NCBI RefSeq assembly: GCF_000617845.2
Contig: NZ_DF820425.1
Coordinates: 5,214,741-5,278,740 of the forward strand
Reading direction: 5' to 3'
DNA length: 64,000 nucleotides
DNA from: Bradyrhizobium sp. DOA9
GTDB taxonomy: Bacteria > Pseudomonadota > Alphaproteobacteria > Rhizobiales > Xanthobacteraceae
Below are positions 45,450 to 58,597 of this stretch, piece after piece. A program made the translations under genes and the position numbers. The stretch's first letter is position 1, and every line of letters starts with the position of its first letter. The notes below the pieces were generated by a model that searched no databases, was not told the origin of the DNA, and saw only the letters and a list, made by a program, of their open reading frames with translations.

Positions 45450-48400
45450 GCGCTTCATCGCCGTCTCGCTGCAGCAACGTTGGCTCGTCCTCCTGCTCGC
45501 GCTCGGCGCGGTCGCCTTCGGCGCCTGGAATTTCCAGCGCCTGCCGATCGACGCCGTGCCTGACATCACCAACGTCCAGGTCCAGATCAACACCCGCGCG
45601 CCCGGCTATTCGCCGCTGGAAACGGAGCAGCGCATCACCTTCCCGGTCGAGACCGCGATGGGCGGACTCCCGAAGCTCGACTACACCCGCTCGCTGTCGC
45701 GCTACGGCCTCAGCCAGGTGACGATCGTCTTCAAGGACGGCACCGACATCTACTTCGCCCGGCAACTCGTCGGCGAGCGCATCCAGCAGGTGAAGGACCA
45801 GCTGCCTGTTGGCGTCGAGGTCGCGATGGGCCCGGTCTCGACCGGCCTCGGCGAGATATTCATGTACACGGTCGAAGCGAAGGCGGGCGCGAAGACGCAG
45901 GCGGGCCATGATTATTCCCTGACCGCTCTGCGCACCGTGCAGGACTGGATCATCCGGCCCCAGCTCCGCAACGTGCCTGGTGTGATCGAGGTCAATACGA
46001 TCGGCGGCTTCGAGCGTCAGTTCCACGTGCTGCCTGACCCCGGCAAGCTGATGGCCTACCGGCTCGGCTTTCGCGACGTGATGACGGCGCTCGCCGCCAA
46101 CAACGCCAATGTCGGAGCCGGCTATATCGAGCGCAACGGCGAGCAATATCTGGTTCGCTCGCCGGGCCAGGTCGGCAATATCGGCGAGATCCAGGACATC
46201 GTCATCGGCTCGCGCGGCGGCAATCCCGTCAGAATCAGGGATGTCGCGACCGTGACGGAAGGCCGCGATTTGCGTACGGGCGCCGCGACGTGGAACGGCG
46301 AGGAGACGGTGCTCGGCACCGCCATGCTGCTGATCGGCGAGAACAGCCGGACCGTCGCCCGCCGCGTCGCGGCCCGTCTCGAGGAGATCGCCAAATCGCT
46401 CCCCGAGGGCGTCGTGACGCGGACCGTCTACGACCGCACGGATCTGGTCGAAGCCACCATCCGCACCGTCCGGAACAACCTGCTGGAAGGCGCTGCGCTG
46501 GTCGTGGCGGTGCTGTTCCTGATCCTCGGCAACATCCGCGCCGCCCTGGTCACGGCCTGCGTCATTCCGCTGTCCATGGCCATGACCATCACTGGCATGG
46601 TCGAGACCAAGGTCAGCGCGAACCTGATGTCGCTTGGCGCAATCGACTTCGGCATCATCGTCGATGGTGCCGTGATCATCGTGGAGAACTGCCTGCGCAT
46701 GCTGGCGGCGGCACAGCGCGAGAAAGGCGGGCTGCTGACGACCAGCGAACGGCTGCGCGCGATCCTGCGCGGGTCGAACGAGGTGATCAAGCCGAGCCTG
46801 TTCGGGACGCTGATCATCGCGGTGGTCTATCTGCCCGTGCTGACGCTGACCGGCGTCGAGGGCAAGATGTTCACGCCGATGGCACTGACGGTGCTGATGG
46901 CGCTGGGCGCGGCCGTGCTGTTCTCCATCACCTTCGTGCCGGCGGCCGTTGCCATCTTCGTCACCGGCAAGGTGTCCGAGCATGAGAACCTGTTCATGCG
47001 GGCGGCGAAGCGCGCCTATCTCCCCCTGCTCCGCTTTGCCATCGACAATCGCGCCACGGTCGCCATCATGGCCGTGGTCATCGTGGTCGCGAGCGGCATC
47101 GCCGCTTCGCGCATGGGCGGCGAGTTCATTCCGAGCCTCGACGAAGGCGACGTCGCGCTGGCGTCGATCCGGATTCCCGGCACCAGCCTCACCCAGTCGC
47201 TGGACCTACAGAAGGCGCTGGAAAAGCGCATTAAGCAGGTTCCGGAGGTGAAGGAGTTCTTCACCCGCATCGGCACCGCGGAGATCGCCACCGATCCGAT
47301 GTCGTCGGCGCAGACCGACGGCTACGTCATGCTGAAGCCGCGTGCCGAATGGCCCGACCCCGGCAAGTCGAAATCGGAGGTGGTCAAGGCCATCGAGCAT
47401 GCCGCAGACGAGATCCCCGGCAGCGCCTACGAAATCTCCCAGCCGATCCAGTTCCGCGTCAACGAGCTGATCTCCGGCGTGCGCACCGACGTCGGCGTCA
47501 AGATCTTCGGCGACGATCTCGACATCCTGCAAGGCGCCGCCAGGCAGGTGGAGGCCGCGATCCGCGGCATCCGCGGCGCCAGCGACGTCAAGATCGAGCA
47601 GGTCGCGGGCCTGCCGATCCTCACCGTCCGCCTCGACCGCCAGGCACTCGCCCGCTACGGCCTCAGCGCCAGCGAGGTGCAGGGCATCGTCGAGATCGCG
47701 GTCGGCGGCAAGTCGGCCGGCAAGCTGTTCGGAGGCGATCGCCGTTTCGACATCGTCGTGCGCCTGCCGGAGCATTTGCGCGGCAATCTCGAGGCGATCA
47801 GGGCGATCCCGATCCCGCTGCCGCCCGGAGAGGAATCCGGCTCCGGCACGGCCGTTCGAACGGCGCTGGCCAGCTCTCCCCTCGCCCAGATGCGCTATGT
47901 GCCGCTAGCGTCGGTCGCCACCGTCGATGCGACCCCGGGGCCCAACCAGATCAGCCGCGAGAATGGCAAGCGGCGGATCGTCGTCACCGCCAATGTTCGC
48001 GCACGCGACCTCGGCTCTTTCGTCGCGGAGGCCGAAGCGGCGGTGGCCGAGAAGGTCAAGCTGCCGCCGGGCTACTTCATCGGCTGGGGCGGCCAGTTCG
48101 AGCAATTGGTCTCGGCCACCAAGCGGCTGACGATCGTGGTGCCGGTGGCGCTGCTGCTGGTGTTCCTGCTGCTGTTCATGGGCATGGGATCGGTGGCCGA
48201 TGCGGCGCTGGTGTTCTCCGGCGTGCCGCTGGCGCTGACCGGGGGCGTCGCCGCGCTGCTGCTGCGCGACATTCCGCTGTCCATCAGCGCCGGCGTCGGT
48301 TTCATCGCGCTGTCCGGCGTCGCCGTGCTCAACGGCCTCGTCATCATCGCCTTCATAGAGCGGCTGCGCAGCGAGGGACGATCCGTCGCGGAGGCCGTGC

Positions 48401-48660
48401 GCGAAGGCGCGCTGACGCGGCTGCGCCCGGTGCTGATGACGGCCCTCGTCGCCTCACTCGGCTTCGTGCCGATGGCGCTCGCCACCGGCGCCGGTGCCGA
48501 GGTGCAGCGGCCGCTCGCAACCGTGGTGATCGGCGGCATCATCTCGTCGACCGTCCTGACGCTGCTGGTGCTGCCGGCGCTCTACGTGCTGTTCCGCCGT
48601 GACGTGGCAAGTGAAAGGCCTACAATGGCGCCCGATTTGACGGCGTTTGGAGAGCGCTAG
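45442..48660 (+). CDS. czcA: CzcA-like heavy-metal efflux RND pump
   Basis: The 1,072-residue inner-membrane proton antiporter is of the heavy-metal RND type. Membrane helix 4 carries IDFGIIVDGAVIIVENCLRML, the DFG-x3-DGA-x3-VEN signature linked to divalent cations (Zn, Co, Cd, Ni) rather than Cu/Ag. It starts MIERFIAVSLQQRWLVLLLA and contains YTRSLSRYGLSQVTIVFKDGTDIYFARQLV, usual for the family. It overlaps czcB by 8 bases and is followed 2 bases on by the cation-diffusion gene. Which metal is pumped cannot be read with certainty. Confidence 0.93.
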   Translation: MIERFIAVSLQQRWLVLLLALGAVAFGAWNFQRLPIDAVPDITNVQVQINTRAPGYSPLETEQRITFPVETAMGGLPKLDYTRSLSRYGLSQVTIVFKDGTDIYFARQLVGERIQQVKDQLPVGVEVAMGPVSTGLGEIFMYTVEAKAGAKTQAGHDYSLTALRTVQDWIIRPQLRNVPGVIEVNTIGGFERQFHVLPDPGKLMAYRLGFRDVMTALAANNANVGAGYIERNGEQYLVRSPGQVGNIGEIQDIVIGSRGGNPVRIRDVATVTEGRDLRTGAATWNGEETVLGTAMLLIGENSRTVARRVAARLEEIAKSLPEGVVTRTVYDRTDLVEATIRTVRNNLLEGAALVVAVLFLILGNIRAALVTACVIPLSMAMTITGMVETKVSANLMSLGAIDFGIIVDGAVIIVENCLRMLAAAQREKGGLLTTSERLRAILRGSNEVIKPSLFGTLIIAVVYLPVLTLTGVEGKMFTPMALTVLMALGAAVLFSITFVPAAVAIFVTGKVSEHENLFMRAAKRAYLPLLRFAIDNRATVAIMAVVIVVASGIAASRMGGEFIPSLDEGDVALASIRIPGTSLTQSLDLQKALEKRIKQVPEVKEFFTRIGTAEIATDPMSSAQTDGYVMLKPRAEWPDPGKSKSEVVKAIEHAADEIPGSAYEISQPIQFRVNELISGVRTDVGVKIFGDDLDILQGAARQVEAAIRGIRGASDVKIEQVAGLPILTVRLDRQALARYGLSASEVQGIVEIAVGGKSAGKLFGGDRRFDIVVRLPEHLRGNLEAIRAIPIPLPPGEESGSGTAVRTALASSPLAQMRYVPLASVATVDATPGPNQISRENGKRRIVVTANVRARDLGSFVAEAEAAVAEKVKLPPGYFIGWGGQFEQLVSATKRLTIVVPVALLLVFLLLFMGMGSVADAALVFSGVPLALTGGVAALLLRDIPLSISAGVGFIALSGVAVLNGLVIIAFIERLRSEGRSVAEAVREGALTRLRPVLMTALVASLGFVPMALATGAGAEVQRPLATVVIGGIISSTVLTLLVLPALYVLFRRDVASERPTMAPDLTAFGER

Positions 48661-48661
48661 A

Positions 48662-49654
48662 TTGGGCAGCCACGACCACCACGGTCACCACCACCACGAT
48701 CATGCGGGCCACGCGCATGACCATGGCCACGATCATGGTCATGCACACGATCATGGTCACGGGCACGGCCATGTCCACACGCCCGCCAATTTCGGCAAGG
48801 CGTTCGCGCTCGGCATTGCGCTCAACATCGCGCTGGTCGTGGCCGAGGCGATTTACGGCTATATCGGCAACTCCACCGCCCTGCTCGCCGATGCCGGCCA
48901 TAACCTGTCCGACGTGCTCGGTCTCGTCATCGCCTGGGGCGCCTCGATCGCAGCCCGCCGCGCGCCGAGCGGCCGCTTCACCTACGGATTTCGCGCCTCC
49001 ACCATCCTGGCGGCGCTCGCCAACGCCGTGTTCCTGCTGGTCGCGACCGGCGCCATCGGCTGGGAGGCGATCCTGCGCCTGCGCGAGCCGGAGCCGGTCG
49101 CAGGCGTCACCGTGATGGTGGTCGCGGGCGTCGGCATCCTCATCAACGGCTTTACCGCCCTGCTGTTCGCGAGCGGCCGCAAGGACGACATCAACATCGA
49201 AGGCGCCTATCTGCACATGGCGGCAGACGCCGCGGTCTCGCTCGGCGTCGTGGTCTCGGCCGCGCTGATCATCTGGACCGGCTGGCTCTGGCTCGATCCC
49301 CTCACCAGCCTCGTCATCTGCGCCACCATCCTCTGGAGCGCGACCAGCCTCTTGCGCGGCTCCATCCACATGTCCATGGCGGCCGCGCCGGAGGGAACCG
49401 ACCTTGCCGCAATCAGGGCGTTCCTGCTGGCGCGGCCGGGCGTCTCAGGGATTCACGATCTCCACGTCTGGCCGATCTCGACCACGGAGACCGCGCTGAC
49501 CTGCCACCTCGTCATGCCGGCCGGCAGCGGCGATGCGTTCCTGATGGAGACCGCGCAGCTCCTCAAGACATCGTTCCGCATCGGCCACACCACGCTTCAG
49601 ATCGAGACCCATCCCGACAATGGCTGCGCGCTGGCGCCGGATGACGTGGTGTGA
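48662..49654 (+). CDS. Cation diffusion facilitator (CzcD/ZitB-like) with His-rich N-terminus
   Basis: The start is a TTG at 48662, two bases after the czcA stop, with GGAGAG 7 bases upstream; an earlier TTG at 48647 would overlap czcA. The 330-residue protein starts with ~38 residues dominated by His, Asp and Gly. Six helices follow with ALLADAGHNLSDVLGLVIAW (the His/Asp zinc site), YLHMAADAAVSLGVVVSA (second His/Asp site) and a cytoplasmic C-terminal domain ending at VSGIHDLHVWPISTTETALTCHLV. It moves Zn, Co or Cd out of the cytoplasm for hand-over to the CzcCBA pump. Confidence 0.9.
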   Translation: MGSHDHHGHHHHDHAGHAHDHGHDHGHAHDHGHGHGHVHTPANFGKAFALGIALNIALVVAEAIYGYIGNSTALLADAGHNLSDVLGLVIAWGASIAARRAPSGRFTYGFRASTILAALANAVFLLVATGAIGWEAILRLREPEPVAGVTVMVVAGVGILINGFTALLFASGRKDDINIEGAYLHMAADAAVSLGVVVSAALIIWTGWLWLDPLTSLVICATILWSATSLLRGSIHMSMAAAPEGTDLAAIRAFLLARPGVSGIHDLHVWPISTTETALTCHLVMPAGSGDAFLMETAQLLKTSFRIGHTTLQIETHPDNGCALAPDDVV

Positions 49655-49675
49655 GCCGAGTGCTCGCATCTATCC

Positions 49676-49764
49676 CCGTCATTGCGAGGAGCACTTGCGA
49701 CGAAGCAATCCAGAGTCCCGCCGCGGAAAGACTCTGGATTGCTTCGCTGCGCTCGCAATGACGG
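49676..49764. repeat. Palindromic intergenic repeat, CGTCATTGCGAG family (copy 3)
   Basis: It begins CCGTCATTGCGAGGAGC and ends GCTCGCAATGACGG with inner GAAGCAATCCAGAG and CTCTGGATTGCTTC segments. It sits between two converging genes (the CDF gene and a methyltransferase), where a bidirectional hairpin would suit both transcripts. Confidence 0.85.
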
Positions 49765-49780
49765 CGGAGAGAGCTGCGGC

Positions 49781-50641
49781 CTACCCCGCCTTCGCCGTCA
49801 CGATCCAGATCGCGCCCTGCAGTGCCACGCTCTGCCCCTTCAAAAACGGCGCGAGCATTTCGCGGATCGAGGCTTTTGCGGCCTCGTAGGTCTGCGGCGG
49901 ATGGCCCTGGAGTGCGCGGCTGGCGGGACCGATCTGGAGCGCGCCGTCGACGGCGGCATCGAGCCCGCCGCCGATAGCAATGTCCATCGCCAGATTGTGC
50001 GGCTCCATCGCCGCGTCGACGAAGCCTGCGCCTTTCAATATGCGCATGACGCGCTCTTCCGAGGCAAAGGCGAACGGGCCCGGCTCCTCCGGACCGACCG
50101 GCGGCATCTTGGGCACGTGCTTGTAGACCGCCATCAGCGGCGCCATCGCCCATGGATTCTCCTTCGGCTCGCGCCAGCAAGCGAAGGCCAGCCGCCCGGT
50201 CGGCTTCAGCGCGCGGCGGAGATTGGTGAAGGACGCGACGGGGTCGGCGAAGAACATGACGCCGAAGCGTGAAGCGAGCAGATCGAAGCTCGCCGGCTCG
50301 AACGGATACACCGTCGCATCCGCCAGCACGAAGTCGAGCGGCAAGCCTTTCGGCGCCAGCGCGCGCGCCTGCGACAGCATCGGCTCGGAGACGTCGAGCC
50401 CAAGCGCAAAACCATCGGGCGCCACCGCCTTCGCGAACGCGACAGTCGTCGCACCGGAGCCGCAGCCGACGTCGAGCACGCGCTCGCCCGGCCGGGGCTT
50501 GGCGCGCGCGATCAGGACGTCGGCAATGGGGCCGAGCAGTTTCTCCTGCGCCGCATGCCGATCGGCCCAGCGCCGCCCGCTCGGGCCGTTCCAATAGGCG
50601 ATCTGATCGGCGTTTTGCTCGTGTCCGCTCGGCTGTTGCAT
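49781..50641 (-). CDS. Class I SAM-dependent methyltransferase
   Basis: The 286-residue protein has motif I VLDVGCGSGATTVAFAKAV (residues about 56-74), then GLDVSEPML, DFVLADATVYPF, SFDLLASRFGVMFFADPVAS and LKPTGRLAFACWREPKENPW, as in UbiE/methyltransf_11 proteins. No membrane helix. The substrate is not evident from sequence or context: it is flanked by an unrelated efflux operon and a tRNA gene. Confidence 0.8.
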   Translation of the reverse strand: MQQPSGHEQNADQIAYWNGPSGRRWADRHAAQEKLLGPIADVLIARAKPRPGERVLDVGCGSGATTVAFAKAVAPDGFALGLDVSEPMLSQARALAPKGLPLDFVLADATVYPFEPASFDLLASRFGVMFFADPVASFTNLRRALKPTGRLAFACWREPKENPWAMAPLMAVYKHVPKMPPVGPEEPGPFAFASEERVMRILKGAGFVDAAMEPHNLAMDIAIGGGLDAAVDGALQIGPASRALQGHPPQTYEAAKASIREMLAPFLKGQSVALQGAIWIVTAKAG

Positions 50642-50771
50642 CGGGTTCCTCAGTCACTTTGCCTGGCGGTGATATCACGTTGAAGGCCCGTCAAGCGCTC
50701 AAATGAGCTGGATTTACGCTGTTGCCGCCCCTTGCTCCTCCCCCCGCCGGAGGGCTAAAGAGGGCGCCATG

Positions 50772-50848
50772 GGGCGGTTAGCTCAGCTGGTTAGAGCATC
50801 TCGTTTACACCGAGAGGGTCCGCGGTTCGAATCCGTGACCGCCCACCA
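50772..50848 (+). tRNA. tRNA-Val (anticodon TAC)
   Basis: The 77 bases fold as a cloverleaf. GGGCGGT pairs with ACCGCCC, the D-arm is AGCTCAGCTGGTTAGAGC, and the anticodon arm TCTCG-TTTACAC-CGAGA has anticodon TAC. The T-arm is CGCGGTTCGAATCCGTG, and CCA is encoded at 50846-50848. No integrase gene lies beside it. Confidence 0.97.
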
Positions 50849-50960
50849 GCCTTCGCGAGCTACGGCTCGGCAGGCCAGCACAGCAGGTCATGAGCGCGAA
50901 GCCGGTGAAGGCTGGCGCGCCGAAGCCCAAAGGGCGAAGGCGGGCTAGGCAAGCCCAATC

Positions 50961-51365
50961 TCAATCCCGCGGCCGCCCTGGCAGCAGCGGCACCGCATCG
51001 ATCCAGACAGCCGCCGATTGGCACCAGATCTGCCGCACCGGCCTCAGCGCATCGCGCTGGCGGATCGAGCCCCAGCGGATGCCCCAATCGTCGGCCTGGT
51101 CGCCCTCGCCACTGGTGAACAGCGGGGAACCGCAGTCGCCGCAGAAATGCTGGAAGCGCATCCGGCCGTTGTCGCCGCGCTTGCCGTAGATTTTGGGCGT
51201 ACCGCGGGTCAGGCGGACATCGGCCCGGGTGCAGATGGCCGTCACGCGGAACGGCGAGCCGGTCAGCGTCTGGCAATCGGTGCAGTGACAGACCGACACC
51301 CCTTCCGGATCGACATCGGCCTCGAAGGCGATCGCCCCGCAATGACATTGCCCGTCGATCTGCAT
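50961..51365 (-). CDS. GFA/CENP-V-family zinc-binding protein
   Basis: The protein has 134 residues from the ATG at 51365, preceded by GGAGGAGG. It has the CENP-V/GFA zinc motifs CHCG (near residues 7-10), SVCHCTDCQTLTGSPF and FCGDCGSPLFTS. Family founders were described as glutathione-dependent formaldehyde-activating enzymes, but most members, including this one, have no proven role. It follows lon on the same strand but behind a terminator, so it is likely transcribed separately. Confidence 0.85.
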   Translation of the reverse strand: MQIDGQCHCGAIAFEADVDPEGVSVCHCTDCQTLTGSPFRVTAICTRADVRLTRGTPKIYGKRGDNGRMRFQHFCGDCGSPLFTSGEGDQADDWGIRWGSIRQRDALRPVRQIWCQSAAVWIDAVPLLPGRPRD

Positions 51366-51389
51366 TGCCTCCTCCCTGTCGCCCAAACA

Positions 51390-51415
51390 AAAACGGCGCC
51401 CGAAGGCGCCGTTTT
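51390..51415 (-). terminator. Terminator after lon
   Basis: AAAACGGCGCC and GGCGCCGTTTT form an 11-base stem around CGAA. Read on the minus strand it comes about 24 bases after the lon stop and is followed by a T-tract (TTTTTG), the normal rho-independent form. Confidence 0.9.
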
Positions 51416-51438
51416 ATCATCATTTTCGAGCCGCACAC

Positions 51439-53862
<2,424 letters not shown>

Positions 53863-54081
53863 GGCCTTTTCCTTTTGCTTTGCCCCCTTGCACGCAGCCC
53901 GCTGATCACGCGCAACCGCCACAAGGTGCCGAGGTGATCCGCAGAACCGGTCGGTCCTTTACAAGTTGGACCGGCTCGCCGGAACGGAACTGAGGCGAAT
54001 CTTGAAGAGATTTTTCGCTCGCCGCCGACATTAGGTGGCTATCGACCCGGGGGGTGTCAAGTCATTGAAAGACGCGCGCCA

Positions 54082-54184
54082 TCAGGCGCTTACGCACGCA
54101 ATAAGCGACGCAACACCGGCTGCGGAAATACCGGTTCCGCAGCCCACTTCGAGGACACGATTGGAGCGTTCCAGCGCCGTCGGA

Positions 54185-54190
<6 letters not shown>
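54082..54190 (-). pseudogene. Remnant of a SAM-dependent methyltransferase downstream of clpX
   Basis: On the minus strand, in a frame different from clpX, the stretch after the clpX stop reads TALERSNRVLEVGCGTGISA, then AGVASLIACVSA and a TGA. VLEVGCGTG is a textbook SAM-binding motif I, but the frame runs back into clpX codons with no start, and only about 32 residues remain. It looks like the debris of a once complete methyltransferase gene cut down by deletion. Confidence 0.5.
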
Positions 54191-55456
<1,266 letters not shown>

Positions 55457-55905
55457 TCATGTCTCCGTCCGCGGTTCGATCCCGTTCCGCTCGATCGCTC
55501 CATTCCGACACGATGGCCGGCATGAAGCTTAAGTAGAGCAAATTCCGTACCAAAAAAGACCCTACGCCTTACTACATCCTGCGCGAATCACGGTCGCTCG
55601 ATTCTCCCGCGATCAGCCGATCAATCGTAGCCAACCATGCTGTCACCCGACTATCAAGAATTCGCTAATCGGGGGTCGCCGGCAAGCCGTGACAATACCG
55701 TGATTTCCGGTCTTGGCACGAGCGAAGTGATCGAAAACACCCCGGCGTTGCTGGATTGCCACGAAAAACAAGCACGAAAGCGGAACTTTCTGCTTGTCGC
55801 GGGGCGCAAAACCGCGTTTTGCACCGCGCGCACGCGCACCTAACGTGAACGCCGCCCTGACGGGTCCACGGCAAACCGAGGGATCGTCGTGACGCCCCGG
55901 TAGTG
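55457..55905. other. Gene-less 449-base region between clpP and clpX
   Basis: Expected to hold the clpX promoter, since clpX starts at 55456 on the minus strand. A 68-codon open frame on the plus strand (55637-55843) has no ribosome site and poor codon pattern, so I do not call it. No clear sigma-32 box was found. A short inverted repeat (CCCCGTAG and CTACCGGGG) spans the clpP stop. Confidence 0.55.
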
Positions 55906-56541
55906 CTACGGGGCCTTCGCCGGTGCCGGCTCCTCGGCGCGCTTGTCGATCACCTTGTCGACCAGGCCGAACTCCTTGGCGTCGTTTGCGGTCAGGAACT
56001 TGTCGCGTTCCAACGCATCCTCGATCGACTTGTAGGTCTGGCCGGTGTGCTTGACGTAGATCTCGTTGAGCCGCTTCTTCAGGTTCAGGATTTCCTGGGC
56101 GTGCAGCATGATGTCGGTGGCCTGGCCCTGGAAGCCGCCGGAGGGCTGGTGAACCATGATGCGCGCGTTCGGCAGCGAGAAGCGCATGTCCTTCTCGCCG
56201 GCGCAAAGCAGCAGCGAGCCCATCGAAGCCGCCTGACCGGTGCACAGGGTCGAGACCGGCGGGCGGATGAACTGCATGGTGTCGTAGATCGCAAGGCCCG
56301 ACGTCACCACGCCGCCCGGCGAGTTGATGTACATCGAGATTTCCTTCTTCGGATTTTCCGCCTCGAGGAACAACAGCTGCGCGACGATCAGCGTCGACAT
56401 GCCGTCCTCGACCGGGCCGGTCACGAAGATGATGCGCTCCTTCAGGAGGCGCGAGAAAATGTCGTAGGCGCGCTCGCCACGGTTGGTCTGCTCGACCACC
56501 ATGGGCACGAGGTTCATGTAGGTTTCAACCGGATCGCGCAT
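55906..56541 (-). CDS. clpP: ATP-dependent Clp protease proteolytic subunit ClpP
   Basis: The 211-residue serine peptidase forms the tetradecameric chamber. The catalytic triad is Ser106 (GQAASMGSLLL), His131 (IMVHQPSGG) and Asp180 (ERDKFLTA). YINSPGG near residue 71-77 is also diagnostic. Upstream is tig and downstream clpX, the standard tig-clpP-clpX order. Confidence 0.97.
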   Translation of the reverse strand: MRDPVETYMNLVPMVVEQTNRGERAYDIFSRLLKERIIFVTGPVEDGMSTLIVAQLLFLEAENPKKEISMYINSPGGVVTSGLAIYDTMQFIRPPVSTLCTGQAASMGSLLLCAGEKDMRFSLPNARIMVHQPSGGFQGQATDIMLHAQEILNLKKRLNEIYVKHTGQTYKSIEDALERDKFLTANDAKEFGLVDKVIDKRAEEPAPAKAP

Positions 56542-56745
56542 GAGTCACCTAGGGTTTCGGAGACGGACATCGCCGGGCAGGCTTGCCAGTTGGGCTGGAT
56601 TGGCCGGGAGGCGAATGGACGTCCTGTGATGCAGGAACTTGGGTAAGAAGTAGAAGGCGTAGCGACAGATATAGCCCAATTCGCTTCTGACAAGTGCGGA
56701 GCGCATTAAGGCTTAACCCGAGGGGCAGTTGAAGCTGATTCGCAC

Positions 56746-56784
56746 AAAGAGGCCCAGCCGGCCATCTGGCTAGCTGGACCTCTT
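56746..56784 (-). terminator. Terminator after tig
   Basis: Read on the minus strand, AGAGGTCCAGC and GCTGGGCCTCT form a long stem with minor mismatches around a short loop, followed by TTTGTG. It is located about 40 bases past the tig stop, ahead of clpP. Confidence 0.8.
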
Positions 56785-56821
56785 CGCTCATCATCCTTAA
56801 TAGCGGACTATCTCAAACCCT

Positions 56822-58183
56822 TCAGGCTGCGGTCTTTTCCGCGTCGTCGTCCTTGTAGAGATCCTCGCGCGAGACCTTCTTCTCGGTCACGTTGGCGAGC
56901 TCGAGGATGAAGTCGACCACCTTGTCCTCGTAGATCGGCGCACGAAGCTGGGCCAACGCCTGGGCGTTGTTGCGGTAGAAGTCCCAGACCTCCTTCTCGC
57001 GGCCGGGCATCGAGCGCGCGCGCTCGATCACGGCACGGCCGACCTCGTCGTCGGTCACGGTGATCTTGTTCTTCTCGCCGATCTCGGAGAGCACGAGGCC
57101 AAGCCGCACGCGGCGATCGGCGATCTTGCGATACTCCTCCTTCGCCTTGTCCTCGGTGGTGTCCTCGTCGGCAAAGGTCTTGCCGGCGGAATCCATCTCG
57201 GCCTTGACCGAGTTCCACATCAGATTGAACTCCTCGTCCACCAGCGAGGGCGGCGCCTCGAAGCGATGCGCCTCGTCGAGACGGTCGAGCAGCGTGCGCT
57301 TGACGCGCTGGCGCGTGGCGGTGGCGAACTCGGCAACGAGGCGCTCACGCGCGGCTTCCTTCAGCTTGTCCAGCGATTCCAGGCCGAGCGACTTGGCGAA
57401 CTCGTCGTCGATCGCAAGGTCCTGCGGCGCCTCGATCAGCGTCGCTGTCGTCTCGAACTCGGCCGGCTGGCCGGCGAGCTTGTCGTTCATGTAGTTCTTC
57501 GGGAACGATACTTTCAGCGTGCGCGTCTCACCCGCGCCGATGCCGATGAGCTGCTCCTCGAAGCCCGGAATGAAGGTGTTGGAGCCGATGACGACCTGGA
57601 TGCCCTCGCCGGTGCCGCCTTCGAAGACTTCGCCGTTGATGCGGCCCGTGAAGTTGATGGTGACGCGGTCGCCCGAGGCGGCCTTGGCGCCTTCGCCCTT
57701 GTCGGCGAAGGTGCGATTGGAATCGGCGATGCGCTTGATCGCCTCGTCGACGTCGGCGTCGGTGACCTCGGCGACGGGCTTCTCGACCTGGAAGGTCTTG
57801 AAGTCGGCGAGCGCGATCGAAGGCACCACCTCGATCGCGACCGTGTAGGTCAGATCGGTCTTGCCGTTCAGCAGTTCCTCGACCTCGGCCTGCTCGCTCG
57901 GCATGGTGATCTTCGGCTCGGTCGCAAGGCGGAAGCCGCGCTCGGAGAACAGCTGCGTGTTGGTGTCGCGGATGGTCTGGTCGATGGTCTCGGCCATCAC
58001 CGAGCGGCCATAGACCTTCTTCAGGTGCGAGACCGGCACCTTGCCCGGACGGAAGCCGTTGATGCGGACCTTGTCCTTGAGGTCGACGAGCTTGGCACCG
58101 GCCTTGGCGTCGAGATCAGACGCGGGGACGCTGATCTTGAACTCGTGCTTCAAACCTTCCGAGAGGGTTTCTGTGACCTGCAT
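56822..58183 (-). CDS. tig: Trigger factor (ribosome-associated chaperone)
   Basis: The 453-residue chaperone and peptidyl-prolyl isomerase binds nascent chains. The N-terminal ribosome-binding part has the FRPGKVPVSHLKKVYGRSV signature (NGFRPGK loop). The FKBP-like domain is GDRVTINFTGRINGEVFEGGTGEGIQVVIGSN-type text around residues 160-200, and a helical C-terminal domain follows. The start at 58183 gives MQVTETLSEGLKHEF. It precedes clpP and clpX. Confidence 0.96.
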   Translation of the reverse strand: MQVTETLSEGLKHEFKISVPASDLDAKAGAKLVDLKDKVRINGFRPGKVPVSHLKKVYGRSVMAETIDQTIRDTNTQLFSERGFRLATEPKITMPSEQAEVEELLNGKTDLTYTVAIEVVPSIALADFKTFQVEKPVAEVTDADVDEAIKRIADSNRTFADKGEGAKAASGDRVTINFTGRINGEVFEGGTGEGIQVVIGSNTFIPGFEEQLIGIGAGETRTLKVSFPKNYMNDKLAGQPAEFETTATLIEAPQDLAIDDEFAKSLGLESLDKLKEAARERLVAEFATATRQRVKRTLLDRLDEAHRFEAPPSLVDEEFNLMWNSVKAEMDSAGKTFADEDTTEDKAKEEYRKIADRRVRLGLVLSEIGEKNKITVTDDEVGRAVIERARSMPGREKEVWDFYRNNAQALAQLRAPIYEDKVVDFILELANVTEKKVSREDLYKDDDAEKTAA

Positions 58184-58358
58184 GGCGTCCAATCTTCTTT
58201 TCGTTCGGCCCCGGCACGTCGCGCGTCGGGACGCTGTCGTTAATCGATCCGGCGCGAGGCACACGCCTCCACGCCGGTGGTTCATCGGACCCGCTCCCAG
58301 GCGGACAATCGTCCCCGCGGAAGCAGGCCTCGTAATCCGTGCAAACGCGATAAGCGCT

Positions 58359-58443
58359 TGGTGCGGGCGGAGGGACTCGAACCCCCACAACTTTCGTCAC
58401 TGGAACCTAAATCCAGCGCGTCTACCAGTTCCGCCACGCCCGC
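58359..58443 (-). tRNA. tRNA-Leu (anticodon TAG)
   Basis: On the minus strand 85 bases form a type II tRNA. The acceptor stem is GCGGGCG with CGCCCGC, the D-arm is GGCGGAACTGGTAGACGC, and the anticodon arm CTGGA-TTTAGGT-TCCAG has anticodon TAG. A long variable arm (TGACGAAAGTTGT), the T-arm GGGGTTCGAGTCCC and an encoded CCA follow. Confidence 0.97.
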
Positions 58444-58597
58444 GTGAATTTGCATCAAGACCGGCCGCGATGCCGCGGGCGGCCGGGCTTATAGCATGCG
58501 CCTGACTGTTCGCAGCAAAAAAATGGCTTGATGGAGGCAGGCTTCAAATAGGCACGATGGCTGGACTTATCCAGCACGGCGTGGTCCGGATCGTGCC

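Noticed and set aside
55637..55843. 68-codon open frame between clpP and clpX
   Set aside because: No ribosome site, no recognisable motif and a base pattern unlike neighbouring genes; more likely leader DNA of clpX.
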